Positions 21,086 to 21,138 of a stretch of 21,138 bases of DNA are shown piece after piece. The stretch comes from CAZZEX01 sp964653285 (lineage in GTDB: Bacteria; Chloroflexota; Anaerolineae; B4-G1). Under the pieces are notes generated by a model that was not told the DNA's origin, ran no database searches, and worked only from the letters and a program-made list of their open reading frames with translations. The stretch lies in contig CAZZEX010000089.1 in the NCBI GenBank assembly GCA_964653285.1, forward strand, positions 1-21,138, read 5' to 3'. Made by a program: the position numbers and the translations under genes. Each line of letters begins with the position of its first letter. Positions within the stretch are counted from its first letter, which is position 1.

Positions 21086-21138
21086 ATGGCTTACCAAACC
21101 ATCCTCGTCGTGGACGATGAACTGCACATCGTCGAGGT
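21086..21138 (+). CDS. Response regulator, N-terminal start only (runs off the window)
   Basis: ATG 21086, with GAGAGG 9 nt upstream, opens MAYQTILVVDDELHIVE. The ILVVDDE stretch is the first strand and acidic pocket (two adjacent Asp) of a CheY-like receiver domain, which is phosphorylated by a sensor kinase. The phospho-acceptor Asp and any DNA-binding output domain lie beyond the window. A partner kinase is likely to follow. Confidence 0.85.
   Translation, partial: MAYQTILVVDDELHIVE

Overview
The window looks like chromosomal DNA of a GC-rich Chloroflexota bacterium, probably Anaerolineae-like. This is inference from gene style: secreted proteins with Thr/Pro linkers and a C-terminal YLPLV-type motif, Eis-like GNAT and BtrH-like genes, FtsX-type ABC efflux operons, and many short interspersed palindromic repeats. 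No rRNA, tRNA, CRISPR array or transposase was seen. A 100-N scaffold gap lies at 2516-2615, so the source is a draft assembly.

Layout. Positions 1-390 are a second copy of the 3' end of the GNAT gene at 3861-5129, left as a pseudogene. Between the two copies is a self-contained cassette: a near-consensus promoter (446-474), a short three-hairpin RNA ending in an intrinsic terminator (598-671), a possible small ORF, and a large secreted beta-propeller/beta-sandwich protein (922-3612) that contains the gap and a frameshift, followed by a terminator. On the minus strand are the Eis-like acetyltransferase (3861-5129) and a BtrH-type cysteine-peptidase-fold protein (5414-6442). A Phd/PIN toxin-antitoxin pair follows on the plus strand (6656-7394), convergent with and overlapping a PadR regulator (7379-7912, minus).

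From 8279 to the end all genes are on the plus strand and most concern export: HlyD-like adaptor, MacB-type ATPase, MacB-type permease and a lipoprotein (8279-12713); a LolA-like protein translationally coupled to a fused ATPase-permease (13024-16253); and a heterodimeric ABC exporter with one degenerate ATP site (16329-19971). Then come a small unknown protein, a small membrane protein, and the first codons of a response regulator that runs off the window. The PadR gene is divergent from the first efflux operon and is its likely repressor.

The most unusual signal is that short interspersed repeats occur inside reading frames without breaking them: a C-rich palindromic repeat forms the linker of the fused ABC protein, and a CCTTCGGC..CGCTCA element adds 8 residues to an exporter ATPase domain and occurs again in a membrane protein. 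Other notable items are the terminator-ended leader RNA, a 97-bp tandem duplication of a translation start region that leaves a four-codon mini-ORF, and a repeat-based prediction that the N gap is really 48 nt.
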